A DNA stretch of 64,000 nucleotides from Fidelibacterota bacterium (GTDB lineage: Bacteria > Fidelibacterota > UBA8477 > JABMPR01), in NCBI GenBank assembly GCA_018650445.1, contig JABIFX010000208.1, positions 124,001 through 188,000 of the forward strand, in the 5' to 3' direction. This document shows positions 44,712-54,014 of the stretch, one piece after another. The stretch's first letter is position 1. The number at the start of each line of letters is the position of its first letter. Made by a program: the position numbers and the translations under genes. Under the pieces are notes generated by a model. The model saw nothing but the letters and a program-made list of their open reading frames with translations, was not told the origin of the DNA and did no database searches.

Positions 44712-45190
44712 TTAGATTCCGGGTCACATAAGTCAGTTGGCATTTTGGTTTCGTGTTTTAGTGTTGAAAGGACCACCATGGTTTTCAGGTGCTGGACCTC
44801 TGGTAAAGCAGTCAATTTATGGAGTACGAAATTCTCGTAATCCGGAATATTCTGGCTGGCTACTTTAAGCAGAAAGTCAGCGCCACCGGTAATGTGATGA
44901 CATTCCATCACTTCATCCAGAGAGGTGATGGATTTCATAAATCGCTCAACACCTTCACGACCATGACGAACCAGGGTGACTTCAACATAAGTAAAGCAAT
45001 TCAGGCCAAGCTTGGCTGGGTTGGTGAGTGCCACATAATTTTCTATAACCCCATTACGCTCAAGTTTTTTTACCCGCTCCAATGTGGGTGGAGGGGACAT
45101 ATTTATACGCCGGGCTAGCTCAGCATTAGAGATTCTACCATTTTCTTGCAGAATTTCTAATATTTGCCTGTCAATTTTATCTAAACCCAT
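44708..45190 (-). CDS. Lrp/AsnC-family transcriptional regulator
   Basis: A 160-residue regulator with an N-terminal helix-turn-helix (LDKIDRQILEILQENGRISNAELAR, residues ~2-60, broken here only for reading) and a C-terminal RAM/ligand domain (~70-150) with ECHHITGGADFLLKV. It probably senses an amino acid and controls the downstream hom and trans-sulfuration genes with which it overlaps. The ATG at 45190 is preferred to a GTG at 45196 because AGGTG lies directly upstream of it. Confidence 0.93.
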   Translation of the reverse strand: MGLDKIDRQILEILQENGRISNAELARRINMSPPPTLERVKKLERNGVIENYVALTNPAKLGLNCFTYVEVTLVRHGREGVERFMKSITSLDEVMECHHITGGADFLLKVASQNIPDYENFVLHKLTALPEVQHLKTMVVLSTLKHETKMPTDLCDPESK

Positions 45191-45400
45191 AATCACCTAA
45201 TAATAGTTATGTTATTAATGTAAATATATGCTGAATATAATGTAATATCCATTAAGTACAATCGTTATGGTCTATTAGCGGGTTGATTATTAATGAAATG
45301 GAAGAATTAGAATGGATGTGTTTGTGGGATAGCTTGGTCTTTATTCTGTTGAAAAATGGGCTAAATTGCTGTTATTAAATTTTGAATAGAAGGGGTTGGG
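45191..45400. promoter_or_regulatory. Divergent AT-rich intergenic region
   Basis: About 210 nt between the leftward Lrp operon and a rightward gene. It must hold both promoters. The strongest candidate on the plus strand is TTGAAA (45349-45354), 18 nt, then TATTAA (45373-45378). The half next to the Lrp gene is very AT-rich, as Lrp-type operators often are, but no clear palindrome was found. Confidence 0.3.
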
Positions 45401-45868
45401 ATGATTAAAAAATGTAGTTCAATCAGCATGATTATTTTAATGGGTTTAATGGTCTCTCTACTGAGTGGGCAGGTTGCCACCCAGGAATATGCAAGAGGTA
45501 AAGTTTTCTTATCAAATGGTATGACGCTTGAAGGCAAAGATTTGCGCATGACTATGGAATCTGTCATCCTTGATATCGGAGGACAGGACCAGACATTCAT
45601 GCTCTCTGAGGTCGTTCAGGTCATGGCAAAGTCCGGAAAGGCTAAAAAGTTTGGCCAAAACTGTGCAGGAGCCTGTGTTGGTTTGAATCTCGGTACCTGG
45701 TTAGCATCTGGTGGTACCACTACTGACCTGGATGGAAACGAAGTTGATATTAACCCGGGCCAACAGTTGCTTAGCATTGCCCTTTGGGGTGGTATTTCAT
45801 ATGGCATAGGTTATTTGGCGGGCAAAATGAGTGATGACTGGCAGGTTGTCTATTTGAACAGAGGTTGA
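45401..45868 (+). CDS. Hypothetical exported protein
   Basis: A 155-residue protein with a signal peptide (~1-24, cleavage likely after LLSGQ). A small beta-rich region (GKVFLSNGMTLEGKDLRM...) follows, then two Gly-rich hydrophobic segments (~88-107 and ~125-143) that could insert into a membrane. No family recognised. AAGGGG precedes the ATG. It lies 12 nt upstream of the arsenate reductase gene and may be co-transcribed with it. Confidence 0.7.
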   Translation: MIKKCSSISMIILMGLMVSLLSGQVATQEYARGKVFLSNGMTLEGKDLRMTMESVILDIGGQDQTFMLSEVVQVMAKSGKAKKFGQNCAGACVGLNLGTWLASGGTTTDLDGNEVDINPGQQLLSIALWGGISYGIGYLAGKMSDDWQVVYLNRG

Positions 45869-45880
45869 GAAACAAAAGAC

Positions 45881-46297
45881 ATGAAGCAAAAAATTCTCTT
45901 TTTATGTACGGGAAATTCCTGTCGCTCCCAAATTGGTGAAGGACTTATGCGACACCTGGCTGGCGATAAGTACGAAGTCTTTTCAGCGGGCGTCGAACCC
46001 AGTCGACTCCATCCCATGTCCATATTGGTCATGCAGGAAATCGGGGTCGATATTGGTCATCAAACATCTGATGATGTAAATGATTATCTGGATTCAGGGA
46101 TCAATATTATCATCTCAGTATGTGACCACGCTGCCCAAACCTGTCCCACCTTCCCAGGGGATGTTCAACGGGTTCATTGGAGTCTTAAAGATCCCTTTCA
46201 TGGCTGGGATGTTGATGAGTCAAAGCTTCCTGATTACCGCAAGACGCGGGACGACTTAAAACAGCGGATTCAGGGCTTTTTGTCAAACCAGGCTTAA
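45881..46297 (+). CDS. arsC: Arsenate reductase, thioredoxin-coupled type
   Basis: A 138-residue enzyme of the low-molecular-weight phosphatase fold. The P-loop CTGNSCRS carries Cys9. The two further redox cysteines are Cys81 (SVCDHAAQTCP) and Cys88, matching the Cys10-Cys82-Cys89 relay of the S. aureus pI258-type ArsC. It reduces arsenate to arsenite using thioredoxin. No arsR or arsB gene lies beside it. A plain protein-tyrosine-phosphatase role is less likely because the full Cys triad is present. Confidence 0.92.
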   Translation: MKQKILFLCTGNSCRSQIGEGLMRHLAGDKYEVFSAGVEPSRLHPMSILVMQEIGVDIGHQTSDDVNDYLDSGINIIISVCDHAAQTCPTFPGDVQRVHWSLKDPFHGWDVDESKLPDYRKTRDDLKQRIQGFLSNQA

Positions 46298-46306
46298 AGC
46301 CTCCCA

Positions 46307-46825
46307 ATGATTATTTACTACACTGCAGTGGATTCTCCACTGGGGCGTCTTTATCTAGCTCATTATAAGCATGGTCTGTGCAGTTTGAACCTGGGTGAGG
46401 GAGCTAAAGACAAACTCTTTGCCTATATCAAGAAAACCTTCCCCGCCGCTGAACTCAAAGCTTCTAAACCCGATTTAGAAGAAACAATACGGCAACTCTC
46501 TGAGTATTTCGCTGGAGAGCGTACCGATTTTGACTTGAAAATATTTTTGTCTGGAACGGATTTTCAAAAGCAGGTATGGAATGGTCTTGTGGAGATTCCC
46601 TACGGTAAAACTATTTCATATGGAGAACTTGCCACCAGGCTCAACTCACCAGGCGGCATGCGGGCAGTCGGAGCAGCCAATGGTCAAAACCCTATCCCCA
46701 TCATCATTCCCTGCCACCGGGTTATTGCGGCAGATGGTTCTCTGGGTGGCTATACCGGTGGATTGCCAATCAAAAGAAAACTCTTGGATCTGGAGCAGCA
46801 AAAGTTCACCCCCACCTTATTCTGA
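46307..46825 (+). CDS. ogt: Methylated-DNA--protein-cysteine methyltransferase
   Basis: A 172-residue DNA repair protein that removes alkyl groups from O6-alkylguanine by transferring them to its own cysteine. The acceptor is Cys136 in IIIPCHRV, and the helix-turn-helix stretch RAVGAANGQNP precedes it. It starts 9 nt after the arsC stop, so the two are probably one transcript. The C-terminus (LLDLEQQ) is standard. Length is typical. Confidence 0.95.
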   Translation: MIIYYTAVDSPLGRLYLAHYKHGLCSLNLGEGAKDKLFAYIKKTFPAAELKASKPDLEETIRQLSEYFAGERTDFDLKIFLSGTDFQKQVWNGLVEIPYGKTISYGELATRLNSPGGMRAVGAANGQNPIPIIIPCHRVIAADGSLGGYTGGLPIKRKLLDLEQQKFTPTLF

Positions 46826-46830
46826 TATAC

Positions 46831-46861
46831 AAAAACAGGCTGGAATAAGAATCCCAGCCTG
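46831..46861 (-). terminator. Rho-independent terminator of the PhoH-AraC unit
   Basis: Stem CAGGCTGG / CCAGCCTG (8 bp), followed on the minus strand by TTTTTG. It lies 27 nt beyond the stop of the AraC-type gene. No T run follows on the plus strand, so it acts mainly leftward. Confidence 0.8.
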
Positions 46862-46888
46862 AATGATAACACTTCTGATTAAATTTAC

Positions 46889-47893
46889 TTAAAGTGGTTT
46901 TACAGGTATACAGATATCTACGACATGTTTGTTCTCAGGATGTTTGCTGGGATCATTGAGATTAATCTCAAAACAGGTTCTATCATCGGGTTGATAACCA
47001 CTCTGTGGAAGCCACCCTCCCATGAGATGATTCCAGGCCTCAGTATACTCATCCTCATTTATCTCAAAGTGACCAACAGCATAGTCGCCAGGGTCTAGAG
47101 CCATTTTCCCAATTTCTCCATCAACAGCCATATCTGCCGGGATAGTAACACAAGCACTGGTGCGCAACTTGTCTTCATCCGTTACATTGGGATCATCATG
47201 ATAAACCGTTAGTGCTAAAGTTTCTGGATTACTCATCAAACCACGTGGTCCCGCCCAACGCATCAGTTTACCAAACAGATTTTGAAATAAGGCAGTATCA
47301 CCCGCATAGGGACCAATATGACGTATATAAGCTACGGTCATCTCAGGAAATTTTTTAATCTCTACGGTTACTTCTTTCATGTTTGTCATTTTCTTGCTCC
47401 AATTTAGGTTTCGGGTTGTCGGATCCATCTCCATCAACCAATCACCCATAGAGTACTCGGATTGCATGTTGAAAGATTTCCAATGATTGCCAAGTTGTTG
47501 ATGTTCATTGCCAATCACTTTACCATCCTTGCTTTTTTTTGCTATGTCAAGATCTCGCCATTCACTGGCGCTCATATTAAAACGTTGTTTGAATGCTCTG
47601 GCAAAGGCAGCTGAACTTGAAAAGCCAAAATCCAGAGCAATAGATGTGATAGGTTTATTGTGAGCTTCGCTGAGCTGTGAAGCGGCCTTTTCTAGGCGAA
47701 TCCGTTGAATAAATTGATTTAAGGATTCTCCCACCATTGCACTAAATATTCGATGAAAGTGAAATCTTGAAAAATTGGCTACTTTAGCCAATTCCTCGAG
47801 CGGTAAATCATGGTTTAAATTTCGATCGATATGATCCATAACTCGATTGATACGAGCCGTATACTCAGATCGTTGATTTCCTTGATTGCCCAT
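46889..47893 (-). CDS. AraC-family regulator with GyrI-like effector domain
   Basis: A 334-residue transcription factor. The N-terminal ~105 residues hold the double helix-turn-helix of the AraC family (LEELAKVANFSRFHFHRIF and DFGFSSSAAFARAFKQRF). Residues ~170-332 form a GyrI/BmrR-like ligand domain (VTVEIKKFPEMTVAYIRHIGPY), as in Rob and drug-sensing relatives. It likely responds to small hydrophobic ligands. Its ATG overlaps the stop of the PhoH gene by 1 nt. A good terminator follows. Confidence 0.93.
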   Translation of the reverse strand: MGNQGNQRSEYTARINRVMDHIDRNLNHDLPLEELAKVANFSRFHFHRIFSAMVGESLNQFIQRIRLEKAASQLSEAHNKPITSIALDFGFSSSAAFARAFKQRFNMSASEWRDLDIAKKSKDGKVIGNEHQQLGNHWKSFNMQSEYSMGDWLMEMDPTTRNLNWSKKMTNMKEVTVEIKKFPEMTVAYIRHIGPYAGDTALFQNLFGKLMRWAGPRGLMSNPETLALTVYHDDPNVTDEDKLRTSACVTIPADMAVDGEIGKMALDPGDYAVGHFEINEDEYTEAWNHLMGGWLPQSGYQPDDRTCFEINLNDPSKHPENKHVVDICIPVKPL

Positions 47894-49206
47894 TACAATA
47901 AATTGGATGCCAACTCAGCTAAGGCGGAACGCTCACCCTTTTCCAAATTCATATGAGCATACAATCGTTGTCCCTTAAAGCGATCAATGAGATAGGACAG
48001 ACCATTGGATTGACTGTCCAGGAAGGGATGATCAATCTGGAAGACATCCCCGGTAAACACAACCTTGGTGCCTTCGCCAGCACGGGTAATGATGGTTTTA
48101 ATTTCATGGGGAGTGAGATTCTGAGCTTCATCAACTATAAAGAATATTTTCTGTAAGCTGCGACCACGGATATAGGTGAGGGGCGCAATGACAATCTTCT
48201 CATCTTCAACCAACTTGTTGATTTTCTCAAACTCAGAATTGTCATTCAAATACTGATTTTGAATCACCTTCAGATTGTCCCAAAGTGGTTGTAAATAGGG
48301 ATCAATCTTGGATTTGATATCACCGGGCAAATACCCAATATCCTTATTGCTAAGGGGAACAATGGGACGGGCAATATAGATTTGCCGGTATGATCGTTTC
48401 TTCTCCATGGCAGCAGCTAGTGCTAGTAAAGTCTTACCAGTTCCCGCTTTACCAGTGATAGAAACCAGAGGTATATCGTCATTGGTCAGTACATTGAGAG
48501 CAAACAATTGCTCTGCGTTACGGGGGATGATACCATGAGCTGCACGCTTATCCAGGCGTTGCATGAGATCCTGATTTGGATTGTACACAGCCAGAGCTGA
48601 CTTCTGAGCATTTTTTAGGATATAGTGGTGCCAGGGTGCTGGTGTTTCATCAATTCCCATTTGATCAAAGGGTATTTCAAAAGGCGTTTTATAAAGGGTG
48701 TCTATCACTTCGGAATCCACATGCTCCTGGATTGATTTGCCTGTGTAGAGCTCATCAACACTGGCCACCTTGTCTGTAAAGTAGTCCTGGGCTTCCAATC
48801 CCAGAGCCTTGGCTTTCATGCGTAGATTGACATCCTTGCTCACCAATACGACCCGTTGCTTTTGGGCCTTGGAGAGTTCGTAAGCAGTATAGAGAATACG
48901 ATGATCAGTAATATCTTCAGAGAATACCCCCACCAACTCTTCACTGGTTGAATTTATTTCTACTCTGAAAACGCCCTGCTTAGCTCCCAGCTTGACCCCT
49001 TTTTCAAACATCTTCTCAGTAGATAGCTTATCAATGGCACGCACAAAGGCTCGGGCATGATAATTCAACACGTCATTGCCCTTCTTAAAATGATCCAGCT
49101 CTTCCAATACGGCCATGGGCAACACAATATCGTTGTCTTCAAAATGGTAGATACAGTCACTGTCATGGAGAATGACATTTGTGTCCAGAACGAGCGTCTT
49201 TTTCAT
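47893..49206 (-). CDS. PIN domain-PhoH ATPase fusion protein (PhoH2-like)
   Basis: A 437-residue protein. The N-terminal PIN domain (~1-130; LVLDTNVILHD and a DHRILYTA acidic site) is a metal-dependent RNase fold. The C-terminal PhoH domain has Walker A GKAGTGKT near residue 250 and Walker B FFIVDEAQN near 352, an RNA helicase-like ATPase. The pair resembles PhoH2, which unwinds and cleaves RNA. The ATG at 49206 has AGGAG in front; the open frame extends 150 nt further upstream but lacks a start signal there. It is co-transcribed with the AraC-type gene. Confidence 0.92.
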   Translation of the reverse strand: MKKTLVLDTNVILHDSDCIYHFEDNDIVLPMAVLEELDHFKKGNDVLNYHARAFVRAIDKLSTEKMFEKGVKLGAKQGVFRVEINSTSEELVGVFSEDITDHRILYTAYELSKAQKQRVVLVSKDVNLRMKAKALGLEAQDYFTDKVASVDELYTGKSIQEHVDSEVIDTLYKTPFEIPFDQMGIDETPAPWHHYILKNAQKSALAVYNPNQDLMQRLDKRAAHGIIPRNAEQLFALNVLTNDDIPLVSITGKAGTGKTLLALAAAMEKKRSYRQIYIARPIVPLSNKDIGYLPGDIKSKIDPYLQPLWDNLKVIQNQYLNDNSEFEKINKLVEDEKIVIAPLTYIRGRSLQKIFFIVDEAQNLTPHEIKTIITRAGEGTKVVFTGDVFQIDHPFLDSQSNGLSYLIDRFKGQRLYAHMNLEKGERSALAELASNLL

Positions 49207-49405
49207 GAGTGCTCCTTTCGAAAATGATTGGAAATAATCTAATATTTGCAAATGAATAATACATGTACGTTTTTTGCCAGAGATGGTAGAAACAAAAAAA
49301 ATCAGAATTATGAATTGTTGGCGCCCAATTGAAAAAAGAGACCTATTTACCATCACTCCGGTTATTTTAGCACTCTAGAAGCATTAAAAACCCGGAGATT
49401 CCTAC

Positions 49406-51103
49406 ATGAGTAAGAAAGCCTATATAAATCGTTCTGAAGTGAAAAAGTATCTCGCTTCCGCAGATCCTACTGTTTTGAATTACATCGAACAATGTGAAGT
49501 ACAGATTGATAAGCTGGCTGAAATCGGATTCCAACTCTCAGCAGAACGCGACCTCCCCACATTGCTCAATCTTATTATTGAAGAAGGGATGCGCATCACC
49601 AACTCTGACGGTGGAACCCTCTATTTGCGAACAGAAGATGATCGTCTTGCTTTTGAAATTATGAAGACTAAAACTCTTGGTACCGACTGGGGCGGTGTGA
49701 GTGGAACTCCCATTCCTGATTTTATCTATCCCGTAAAACTTTACATGCAGGATGGTGAACCAAATGACCATATGATTTCTGCCCATGTGGGATTATCAGG
49801 AGAAACGCTGAATATTCCTGATGCTTATGAGAATGAGGTTTATGATTTCTCAGGCACCAAGGCTTTTGACTCAAAAAGCAATTATCGCTCTAAATCTTTT
49901 CTCTGTATTGCCATGAAAAATCATGAGAGCGATATTATTGGTGTCCTACAACTCATCAATGCTGCCGATCCAATTACTGGTGAGATTATTCCTTTCTCAG
50001 AAGACATGCAAAAACTGATAGAGTCATTGGCCGGACAGGCAGCCGTGGCCATCACTACAGTGCGCCTTATTGAAGGTCTTGAGAGCCTGTTAGAATCGTT
50101 TATCCAATTGATTGCTGATGCTATTGATGAAAAATCACCTTATACGGGTGGACACTGTTCACGCGTTCCTGCTCTGGCTGTCATGCTGGCTGAAAAAGTC
50201 AATCAGACAAAGGAAGGTGTTTTTGCTGATATTCAATTCTCACGTGAGGATATGGATGAACTAAGAATTGCGGCATGGTTGCATGATGTTGGCAAAATCA
50301 CCACACCTGAGTATGTGGTTGATAAGTCGACCAAGCTTGAAACCATATATGATCGTGTTCATGAAATGAATACCCGTTTTGAGGTAATCAAGCGCGATGC
50401 TGAAATCAGTTATTTGAATGCTGTTTTGGAGAGCCCTGATAAGCAAGCTGAACTGGAAGCTGAGAAATTGGCTGAACTTGCTCAGATTGAAGATGACCAG
50501 CAATTCCTCAATGAGTGCAATACTGGTGGCGAATTTATGGCTGATGACAAAAAGGAACGCGTCATCAACATATCTAAGCGCCAGATTATGCTCAATGGTG
50601 AAAAGCAGAACCTCCTGAGTGATAACTGGGTTCTGAATTTGAATATTTCCCGTGGTACCCTGAATAATGATGAGCGAGACAAAATCAATGATCACATCGT
50701 GGTTACCATCGACATGCTGGAGAAACTTCCCTTTCCCAAGCATCTCAAACGGGTTCCTGAATTTGCCGGTGGTCATCATGAGACCATGATTGGAACTGGA
50801 TATCCAAAAGGCTTAAGCAAGTCGGATATGTCAGTTCAGGCACGCATTATGGGTATTGCTGACATATTTGAAGCACTGACTGCCAGTGACCGTCCCTATA
50901 AAAAGGGCAAAACGCTTTCAGAAGCCATGCGGATTATGGGCTTTTTCAAAGCAGATCATCACATCGATGCCGACCTCTTTGATGTCTTCCTCTCAGAAGG
51001 CGTCTTTCAAGACTATGCCGATCAATTTCTTGATGCTAAATATATCGATGAAGTGAATGTTCAACAGTACCTGGAGATCCAACCTAAGGCTTTGAACAAT
51101 TAA
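49406..51103 (+). CDS. GAF-HD-GYP phosphodiesterase
   Basis: A 565-residue signalling protein. A GAF sensor domain spans ~35-215. The HD-GYP domain follows with H250 (GHCSRVP), H293-D294 (LHDVGK), HHE at 457-459 and GTGYP at 463-467. This family hydrolyses cyclic di-GMP. Between the HD half and the GYP half lies an extra ~100-residue charged helical segment (~315-420), a feature of one HD-GYP subfamily. It is followed 24 nt later by a PH-domain membrane protein. The ligand of GAF is unknown. Confidence 0.92.
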   Translation: MSKKAYINRSEVKKYLASADPTVLNYIEQCEVQIDKLAEIGFQLSAERDLPTLLNLIIEEGMRITNSDGGTLYLRTEDDRLAFEIMKTKTLGTDWGGVSGTPIPDFIYPVKLYMQDGEPNDHMISAHVGLSGETLNIPDAYENEVYDFSGTKAFDSKSNYRSKSFLCIAMKNHESDIIGVLQLINAADPITGEIIPFSEDMQKLIESLAGQAAVAITTVRLIEGLESLLESFIQLIADAIDEKSPYTGGHCSRVPALAVMLAEKVNQTKEGVFADIQFSREDMDELRIAAWLHDVGKITTPEYVVDKSTKLETIYDRVHEMNTRFEVIKRDAEISYLNAVLESPDKQAELEAEKLAELAQIEDDQQFLNECNTGGEFMADDKKERVINISKRQIMLNGEKQNLLSDNWVLNLNISRGTLNNDERDKINDHIVVTIDMLEKLPFPKHLKRVPEFAGGHHETMIGTGYPKGLSKSDMSVQARIMGIADIFEALTASDRPYKKGKTLSEAMRIMGFFKADHHIDADLFDVFLSEGVFQDYADQFLDAKYIDEVNVQQYLEIQPKALNN

Positions 51104-51127
51104 GAAATATCAAAGGGGAGGATTATC

Positions 51128-51724
51128 ATGGAGATAAAACCTGATCTTGGACGCCTGATGCGGCGGGAGATTTATACGTTTTTAACCATCACGGCAGTTG
51201 TCGTGATCTGCACTCTGATTATTCAAGCACTTGTCGTAAATCTTGATCCTGAAGTGACCAATGATGAGTTTGTCAAATATGTCTGGTCCTGGGTGGCTGG
51301 GCTTCTCATCGCAATTTGGGTTATAGTACCCTGGTTTCAATATCTCTGGATCATCAACCTGCGGTACTCTATTGCTGATGAGCGGCTGGTGATCAATAAA
51401 GGCATCATCACTAAAAAAAGTGTGAGTATTCCTTATTCCGCTGTGACTGATTTTACACTAAGTCGATCACTTTATGAACGCTGGTTAGAAATCGGTACGA
51501 TCATGATCCAAACGGCTGGACAAAGTGTTCAAGCCAGTGGTTATGAAGGCAAGCTGGAAGGTCTCATCGAATTTGAATCTTTGCATGAAACATTGAGAGC
51601 CAAGGTTAAAGCCTATCGGGGAAGTCATATTGCAGAAGCACCAGCACCACCAATTGAGGCTGATGAGGCTGTCTTGAATTCCATTTTGGATGAAATAAAA
51701 AAGATTAATCGAAAACTGGAATAA
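51128..51724 (+). CDS. Bacterial PH-domain membrane protein (bPH2/YdbS-like)
   Basis: A 198-residue protein with two transmembrane helices (~17-38 and ~55-77) followed by a bPH2 domain (LRYSIADERLVINKGIITKK..., then SIPYSAVTDFTLSRS), as in YdbS/YdbT-like proteins. AGGGGAGGA lies upstream of the ATG. It is downstream of the HD-GYP gene in the same direction. Its stop codon abuts the stop of the convergent exporter permease gene with no gap. Function in membrane or stress biology is unknown. Confidence 0.85.
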   Translation: MEIKPDLGRLMRREIYTFLTITAVVVICTLIIQALVVNLDPEVTNDEFVKYVWSWVAGLLIAIWVIVPWFQYLWIINLRYSIADERLVINKGIITKKSVSIPYSAVTDFTLSRSLYERWLEIGTIMIQTAGQSVQASGYEGKLEGLIEFESLHETLRAKVKAYRGSHIAEAPAPPIEADEAVLNSILDEIKKINRKLE

Positions 51725-52468
51725 TTACTGCCGTCTCAAAAAAGTCCTGAGAAAGTACAGCAGGACCGCGAGATGCACTGCTGTCCCAAAAAATAAATCA
51801 CCCCAGATCCAGATAGATCCTGTTTGACTATGTATAAATGCTTTGGCTATCCAGAATGGTGGCAAAAAAGCAGACAACCAGTGCCACTCAGAGTTCCAGA
51901 AAAACACCATGGGGATAGCCAGATACATTATCCCCATCACCTTGCTAAAAGCCAGACCCTCAACCTTATTCTCTGAAAAGGCGACCAGGAACAGTGTCCC
52001 GATAGCCGCCTCAAGAGCAACCATACTTGCAATACCAATTGCATGAATAGGATTGAGTTGAATCAGAGCAGTTGCATATATGATCAGAAGAAAAAAGCCT
52101 GCACTGAGTAGCATGGGCATGATGAGTTTATAGGTCAAATAGCCCTCTTTCCTCAAGGGTGTGATGCTGATAAAATCAATCACAGCTTCATCGCGTTCAT
52201 CCAGAATAATAAAGCCATATATCATCGCGAAGAGCATTCCGGGAATTAAGCTGAGGAAGCTTACAATAAATAGACGGTAAGGGGCGGTGTCAAAACTGAG
52301 CCTGCTCTGGATAAGCATTTCAATCGCAGGAAGGAACCAAAGCAAGAGCGTAATGGCCAGGGGTCCAAAGAGAGCCAACACCAACGTGGAGTCACGAACA
52401 ACGTGCTTTAAGTCTCCCCGGGCCAGGACAGCAATAGGTGTCTTCATATTAAGCGGGGTGCCTGACAT
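51725..52468 (-). CDS. ABC exporter permease subunit B
   Basis: A 247-residue membrane protein with six predicted helices, the third component of an ABC-2 type exporter made of one ATPase and two separate permeases. This arrangement resembles the fluoroquinolone-type exporters of Actinobacteria. The start codon is uncertain: the ATG at 52468 overlaps the previous permease by 20 nt, while a second ATG at 52447 would avoid overlap. It lies last in a leftward operon. Substrate unknown. Confidence 0.8.
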   Translation of the reverse strand: MSGTPLNMKTPIAVLARGDLKHVVRDSTLVLALFGPLAITLLLWFLPAIEMLIQSRLSFDTAPYRLFIVSFLSLIPGMLFAMIYGFIILDERDEAVIDFISITPLRKEGYLTYKLIMPMLLSAGFFLLIIYATALIQLNPIHAIGIASMVALEAAIGTLFLVAFSENKVEGLAFSKVMGIMYLAIPMVFFWNSEWHWLSAFLPPFWIAKAFIHSQTGSIWIWGDLFFGTAVHLAVLLYFLRTFLRRQ

Positions 52469-53141
52469 ATTTATTAAAGCGTTGATATACCCAGCTACCG
52501 AGGATCAAGAACCATATCAACAAGCTGGCTACTGAAAATAATTTCTCGGATAGGGCATAATCAGTGCCTAAGACATCCAACAATATCAGGGTTGCCCGCG
52601 TGGGGAAAATATAGAATAGTGGCGTGTCAAAAAGACGTATATAGGCAAGTATTGGAAGACTAATCAGAAGCCCCGCCCCCAGGGATTTTACAAAGTAATC
52701 ATTTACGTGGCGTGCTCTTGCCGCGAAGATGAGCCCGAAAAGGGTGTAAATAAGAGCACTGAAAACAGCTCCAAAGACAAACCACATCAAATCCTGTCCC
52801 CCAATGGATGCGCCTAACATGATTAGAAGTGCAGAGAGGGTTGCCAGGAATAGAAAGGATAAGATTTTAGCCAGGAGGTATTCACGGAGTCTCAAGGGAG
52901 TGACAAATAGACTTTCTGTTAAATTTTGTCCTCGCTCCAACAGAACGATAGCTCCGATAAAGAAAAATCCCAGGGCACAGATATCGCTAAAAAGAATCAG
53001 GGTTAGCGCCGGGTATACCATGGTATCGGGTAATAGTCTTAAAACAATGATGTAAAGTATGGTAAGGACTGCATAGGCATAATAGAACCCATGTCTGAAC
53101 TGAAATCGAATGTCCTGACCCATAGCTGCCAGAAGTCTCAT
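52449..53141 (-). CDS. ABC exporter permease subunit A
   Basis: A 230-residue membrane protein with about six helices. The N-terminus (MRLLAAMGQDIRFQFRHGFYY) matches the first subunit of two-permease exporters of the fluoroquinolone-export type. It overlaps the upstream ATPase gene by 4 nt and the downstream permease, so the three subunits are coupled. Drug export is an analogy and not shown. Confidence 0.82.
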   Translation of the reverse strand: MRLLAAMGQDIRFQFRHGFYYAYAVLTILYIIVLRLLPDTMVYPALTLILFSDICALGFFFIGAIVLLERGQNLTESLFVTPLRLREYLLAKILSFLFLATLSALLIMLGASIGGQDLMWFVFGAVFSALIYTLFGLIFAARARHVNDYFVKSLGAGLLISLPILAYIRLFDTPLFYIFPTRATLILLDVLGTDYALSEKLFSVASLLIWFLILGSWVYQRFNKYVRHPA

Positions 53142-53992
53142 TGTAATGATCTCCCGGTGGTCTTGACAAAAACGTCCTCGAGGCTGGCCTCTCTGCTGTG
53201 GATGGTTTCGATGAAATAATTGTTTAAAATGTTTTGGAATGTCTTGTTGCTACCAAGATTGTCCATGGGAATGGAAATGGTTTCTAGCTTATCACCATCC
53301 CGATATTCAAGTTCCAGAAATCTTTGACCATGTTGGAGTTTGAGTTTTCTGGGAGCATCAATTAGACTGATCTCTCCATCGACAATAAAGGCAACACGAT
53401 CACACAATGTATCAGCGACATGCATGTCGTGGGTGGTGATGCAAATGGTGTTACCGCGAGCCTTTTCCTCTAAAATCAACGACTCCATCTTTCGCAAATT
53501 GACTGGGTCCAGGCCAGCAGTGGGTTCATCGAGAAAGATCAGCCTGGGATTGTTCAGCAGGCTTCGACAGAAGTTCAACCGAACCTTCATCCCCTTCGAG
53601 TAATCACTCACACGGGTTCTCGCAGCTTCTTCCAGTCCTACCGCAGCCAGCAGTTCCATTGGATTCCTGGTCATGCCGGTATAAAATTGCGCAAAGAACT
53701 CCAGGTTTTCAAGAGCAGTGAACTTGGTATATAAATTGGGCGTTTCAAAGGCAACGCCAATGGACTCATAAAATTCAGAGTTTAGTTTTTGAAGATCAAG
53801 ACCATTGACTGAGACTGAACCCCTGAAGTTTTTCAAAATACCGATGAGGATTTTTTGAGTTGTGCTTTTTCCCGCGCCGCTGGGACCAAGAAAGCCAAAG
53901 ATTTCTCCATCATTAATATGAAAATTTAGACCTCGGAGTGTGTCCTGAGTATTTGAGCCATAAGCGAAGTGAAGATCATTTACCTGAATCAT
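53138..53992 (-). CDS. ABC exporter ATP-binding protein
   Basis: A 284-residue ATPase of the ABC-2 exporter class. Walker A GPSGAGKST (36-44), Walker B LIFLDEP and H-loop TTHDM are present. The signature is the variant YSKGM rather than LSGGQ, as in several exporters of this group. The C-terminal accessory segment ends with the SLEDVFVKTTGR motif. It starts 22 nt after the cvfB stop and overlaps the first permease by 4 nt. Confidence 0.93.
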   Translation of the reverse strand: MIQVNDLHFAYGSNTQDTLRGLNFHINDGEIFGFLGPSGAGKSTTQKILIGILKNFRGSVSVNGLDLQKLNSEFYESIGVAFETPNLYTKFTALENLEFFAQFYTGMTRNPMELLAAVGLEEAARTRVSDYSKGMKVRLNFCRSLLNNPRLIFLDEPTAGLDPVNLRKMESLILEEKARGNTICITTHDMHVADTLCDRVAFIVDGEISLIDAPRKLKLQHGQRFLELEYRDGDKLETISIPMDNLGSNKTFQNILNNYFIETIHSREASLEDVFVKTTGRSLQ

Positions 53993-54014
53993 GAGGATTG
54001 CCTCATTCTGGATG

